6,796 bases of DNA. It comes from JBLRWS01 sp047921075. Lineage in GTDB: Bacteria > Bacteroidota > Rhodothermia > Balneolales > Balneolaceae. Positions 5,953-6,796 of the stretch are shown here, piece by piece. Positions within the stretch are counted from its first letter, which is position 1. Each line of letters opens with the position of its first letter. Where the stretch lies: assembly GCA_047921075.1 (NCBI GenBank), contig JBLRWS010000095.1:1-6796 (forward strand). Reading direction: 5' to 3'. The translations under genes were made by a program, and so were the position numbers. A model generated the notes under the pieces. That model was not told the origin of the DNA. It saw only the letters and a program-made list of their open reading frames with translations, and ran no database searches.

Positions 5953-6252
5953 ATGGATAAAAAACTTCAAAAAAAACTGGCAAAAGAAGAGCGGAAGCGT
6001 GAAAGAGAGGCGCTGCGCGAGCAAAATGATAATCCCTACATCACCTCAGCCATCATTTTCTTTAGCACGTTTGGGCCGCTCTATTTTGTGTTTTTCCTAT
6101 TCAATTATGTAGTGGCAGGCTCCTTGGCGGGCCCGTCGAGCTTGGCCGGTTTCAGTGTCGGCTGGATCTATCCCCTCATTCACGCCTTCATCTGGATCGT
6201 TTCAATCATCAGTGTATACCGGAAGAAATCGGTGTTGGAGTACATATTTTAG
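5953..6252 (+). CDS. Small two-helix membrane protein of unknown function
   Basis: Product of 99 residues that I do not recognise. Residues 1-27 are extremely charged, alternating Lys/Arg with Glu (KKLQKKLAKEERKRERE, 3-19), and should form a cytoplasmic amphipathic or coiled-coil helix. Two hydrophobic segments follow, about 30-56 and 67-89, separated by a short Gly/Ser/Pro loop (56-66). A basic RKK (90-92) lies after the second segment. With the positive-inside rule both ends face the cytoplasm, giving a hairpin in the inner membrane. The ATG at 5953 has only a purine-rich stretch (AAAAAGAG) as a weak ribosome site. The 78-base gap to the upstream hydrolase gene allows cotranscription but does not prove it. 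A probable terminator begins in the stop codon. The clear membrane pattern and charged N-terminus make a real gene likely. Confidence 0.72.
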   Translation: MDKKLQKKLAKEERKREREALREQNDNPYITSAIIFFSTFGPLYFVFFLFNYVVAGSLAGPSSLAGFSVGWIYPLIHAFIWIVSIISVYRKKSVLEYIF

Positions 6253-6290
6253 AGACGATCTGCGGTGGTCTGGCAGGGGAGTCTCTTTTT
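6251..6290 (+). terminator. Probable rho-independent terminator overlapping the upstream stop codon
   Basis: The outer stem is AGAGAC (6251-6256) with GTCTCT (6281-6286). An inner stem CTGC (6260-6263) with GCAG (6273-6276) lies inside it, with an internal loop of 3 and 4 bases and an apical loop of 9. A run of T (6286-6290) follows directly. The first stem bases are the last two of the TAG stop of the small membrane protein. The low G+C and internal loop make it moderate in strength. It would end the NlpC/P60-membrane protein unit. Confidence 0.6.
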
Positions 6291-6505
6291 AAGCTTTATG
6301 GGACTTGCAATCCCACCACGATATCCGATAACACGCCGCACAAACATCTTCTGTTTGCTAATATTGGTGAAATAGAATATTCTGCGAAAAAACAGTGCCG
6401 GATGTATCGTCGCGGGATTATGTGTTAAGTTTCCTCTCAAAAAATCTAATTTCTTCCGGTTTTTATCGTTAATAATTACATTCAGGTAAACAAAGCAATT
6501 TTCTT
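6291..6505. other. A+T-rich spacer between the terminator and the toxin-antitoxin pair
   Basis: I see no gene here. It contains two small hairpins with 7-base loops, TGGGA/TCCCA (6299-6303, 6311-6315) and CAAAC/GTTTG (6341-6345, 6353-6357), and a perfect 10-base palindrome AGAATATTCT (6374-6383). The only Bacteroidota-like promoter match is TAAGTTTC (6426-6433), one base from TAnnTTTG, with no clear -33 element, about 72 bases before the antitoxin ATG. The palindrome would be a natural place for autoregulation by the toxin-antitoxin complex, but that is a guess. Confidence 0.45.
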
Positions 6506-6739
6506 ATGATCACGGATTTAAAAGAGATTGAAAATTCAGCGCTGAGTCTAAACAAAAAAGATAAAGCGCGTCTGGCTGATAAATTACTGCAAAGCATTCA
6601 TGGCAAAATTGATCGTGAAATTGAACAGGCCTGGATAGATGAAGTCCAAAAGAGAAAAGAGTCACTTAAATCGGGCGAAGCTTCTCTTCATTCTGCTTCG
6701 GATGTCATTAATGAAGCAAGAAAACGTCTTAAAAAGTGA
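6506..6739 (+). CDS. Addiction-module antitoxin, PF09720 (Unstab_antitox) type
   Basis: Product of 77 residues, typical for the family. The pattern fits the putative addiction module component family (PF09720/TIGR02574): a helical N-terminus with KKDKARLADKLLQSI (17-31), where many relatives have 'eR..La..Ll.SL', then a conserved Ala-Trp (42-43) with Glu46, Arg50 and Gly57, and a basic tail. Such antitoxins bind and neutralise a ParE/RelE-fold toxin encoded just downstream and are degraded when cells are stressed. Antitoxin-first order and the 4-base overlap with the toxin frame support this. I see no separate DNA-binding domain such as ribbon-helix-helix, as is usual for this family. The local sequence is visibly A+T-richer than pdxJ and era, as expected for a mobile module. 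Confidence 0.9.
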   Translation: MITDLKEIENSALSLNKKDKARLADKLLQSIHGKIDREIEQAWIDEVQKRKESLKSGEASLHSASDVINEARKRLKK

Positions 6740-6796
6740 CTGTTAAATTTCATTCGGAAGCCAGAAAAGAATTTTTTGAAGCAGCCGATTATTACG
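6736..6796 (+). CDS. ParE/RelE-family toxin, first 20 codons only (cut by window edge)
   Basis: The frame opens with GTG at 6736-6738, overlapping the antitoxin stop as GTGA, and stays open to the window edge. The 20 visible residues (TVKFHSEARKEFFEAADYY after the start) match the usual ParE/RelE opening: a first beta-strand, then a helix with Ala-Arg and the EAxxYY pattern. Toxins of this fold act either on DNA gyrase (ParE) or as ribosome-dependent mRNA endonucleases (RelE). Too little is visible to choose between them, although PF09720 antitoxins most often pair with ParE-like toxins. The overlapping GTG start implies translational coupling, which helps keep the toxin below the antitoxin in amount. 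Confidence 0.85.
   Translation, partial: MTVKFHSEARKEFFEAADYY

Noticed and set aside
6299..6315. tRNA anticodon-arm look-alike: 5-pair stem, 7-base loop CTTGCAA reading as anticodon TGC
   Set aside because: There is no acceptor stem, D-arm or T-arm in the flanks, so it is just a small hairpin.
6249..6440. 63-codon minus-strand open frame in the spacer
   Set aside because: It runs through the probable terminator hairpin, has no ribosome site or recognisable pattern, and lies in A+T-rich spacer.

Overview
The window reads as chromosomal DNA from a Gram-negative bacterium of the Bacteroidota/Balneolota/Rhodothermota group. Three signs support this. Several products are outer-membrane or envelope lipoproteins. 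Shine-Dalgarno sequences are weak or absent before most starts. One gene has the Gly-Gln-Gly-Pro-Gly-Glu signature of the 6-bladed beta-propeller lipoproteins common in these phyla. PdxJ carries an HLRGDRRH motif rather than the HPRPDERH form I recall from classical Bacteroidetes, so Balneolota or Rhodothermota seems more likely. This placement is an inference from protein character, not a database match.

Layout. Positions 1-323 (minus) hold the N-terminal third or so of a beta-propeller lipoprotein. A 427-base non-coding stretch (324-750) follows, with several inverted repeats. Positions 751-1920 (plus) encode a PQQ-type glucose/sorbosone dehydrogenase-like lipoprotein. Convergent to it, 2024-3394 (minus) encodes an Omp85-superfamily beta-barrel without visible POTRA domains. 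Upstream of that gene is a 266-base spacer with paired hairpins and a possible 45-codon small ORF. Next come era (3661-4542) and pdxJ (4550-5287), both minus, 7 bases apart and almost certainly one operon. A 56-base divergent region then leads to a plus-strand MepS/Spr-like NlpC/P60 lipoprotein (5344-5874) and a two-helix membrane protein (5953-6252) that ends in a probable rho-independent terminator. After an A+T-rich spacer, 6506-6796 starts a type II toxin-antitoxin pair: a complete PF09720-type antitoxin and the first 20 codons of a ParE/RelE-like toxin cut by the window edge.

How the genes relate. era (30S ribosome assembly) and pdxJ (vitamin B6 synthesis) are housekeeping genes. The flanking genes are mostly envelope functions: two propeller lipoproteins, an outer-membrane barrel, a peptidoglycan hydrolase and a small membrane protein. 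The toxin-antitoxin pair is the only clearly accessory element. I see no CRISPR array, insertion sequence, prophage, rRNA or tRNA gene.

I did not find a convincing undescribed system. The best leads are the small ORF that continues era's frame past its stop, the structured non-coding region at 324-750, the paired hairpins before the Omp85 gene, and the lineage-restricted small membrane protein.
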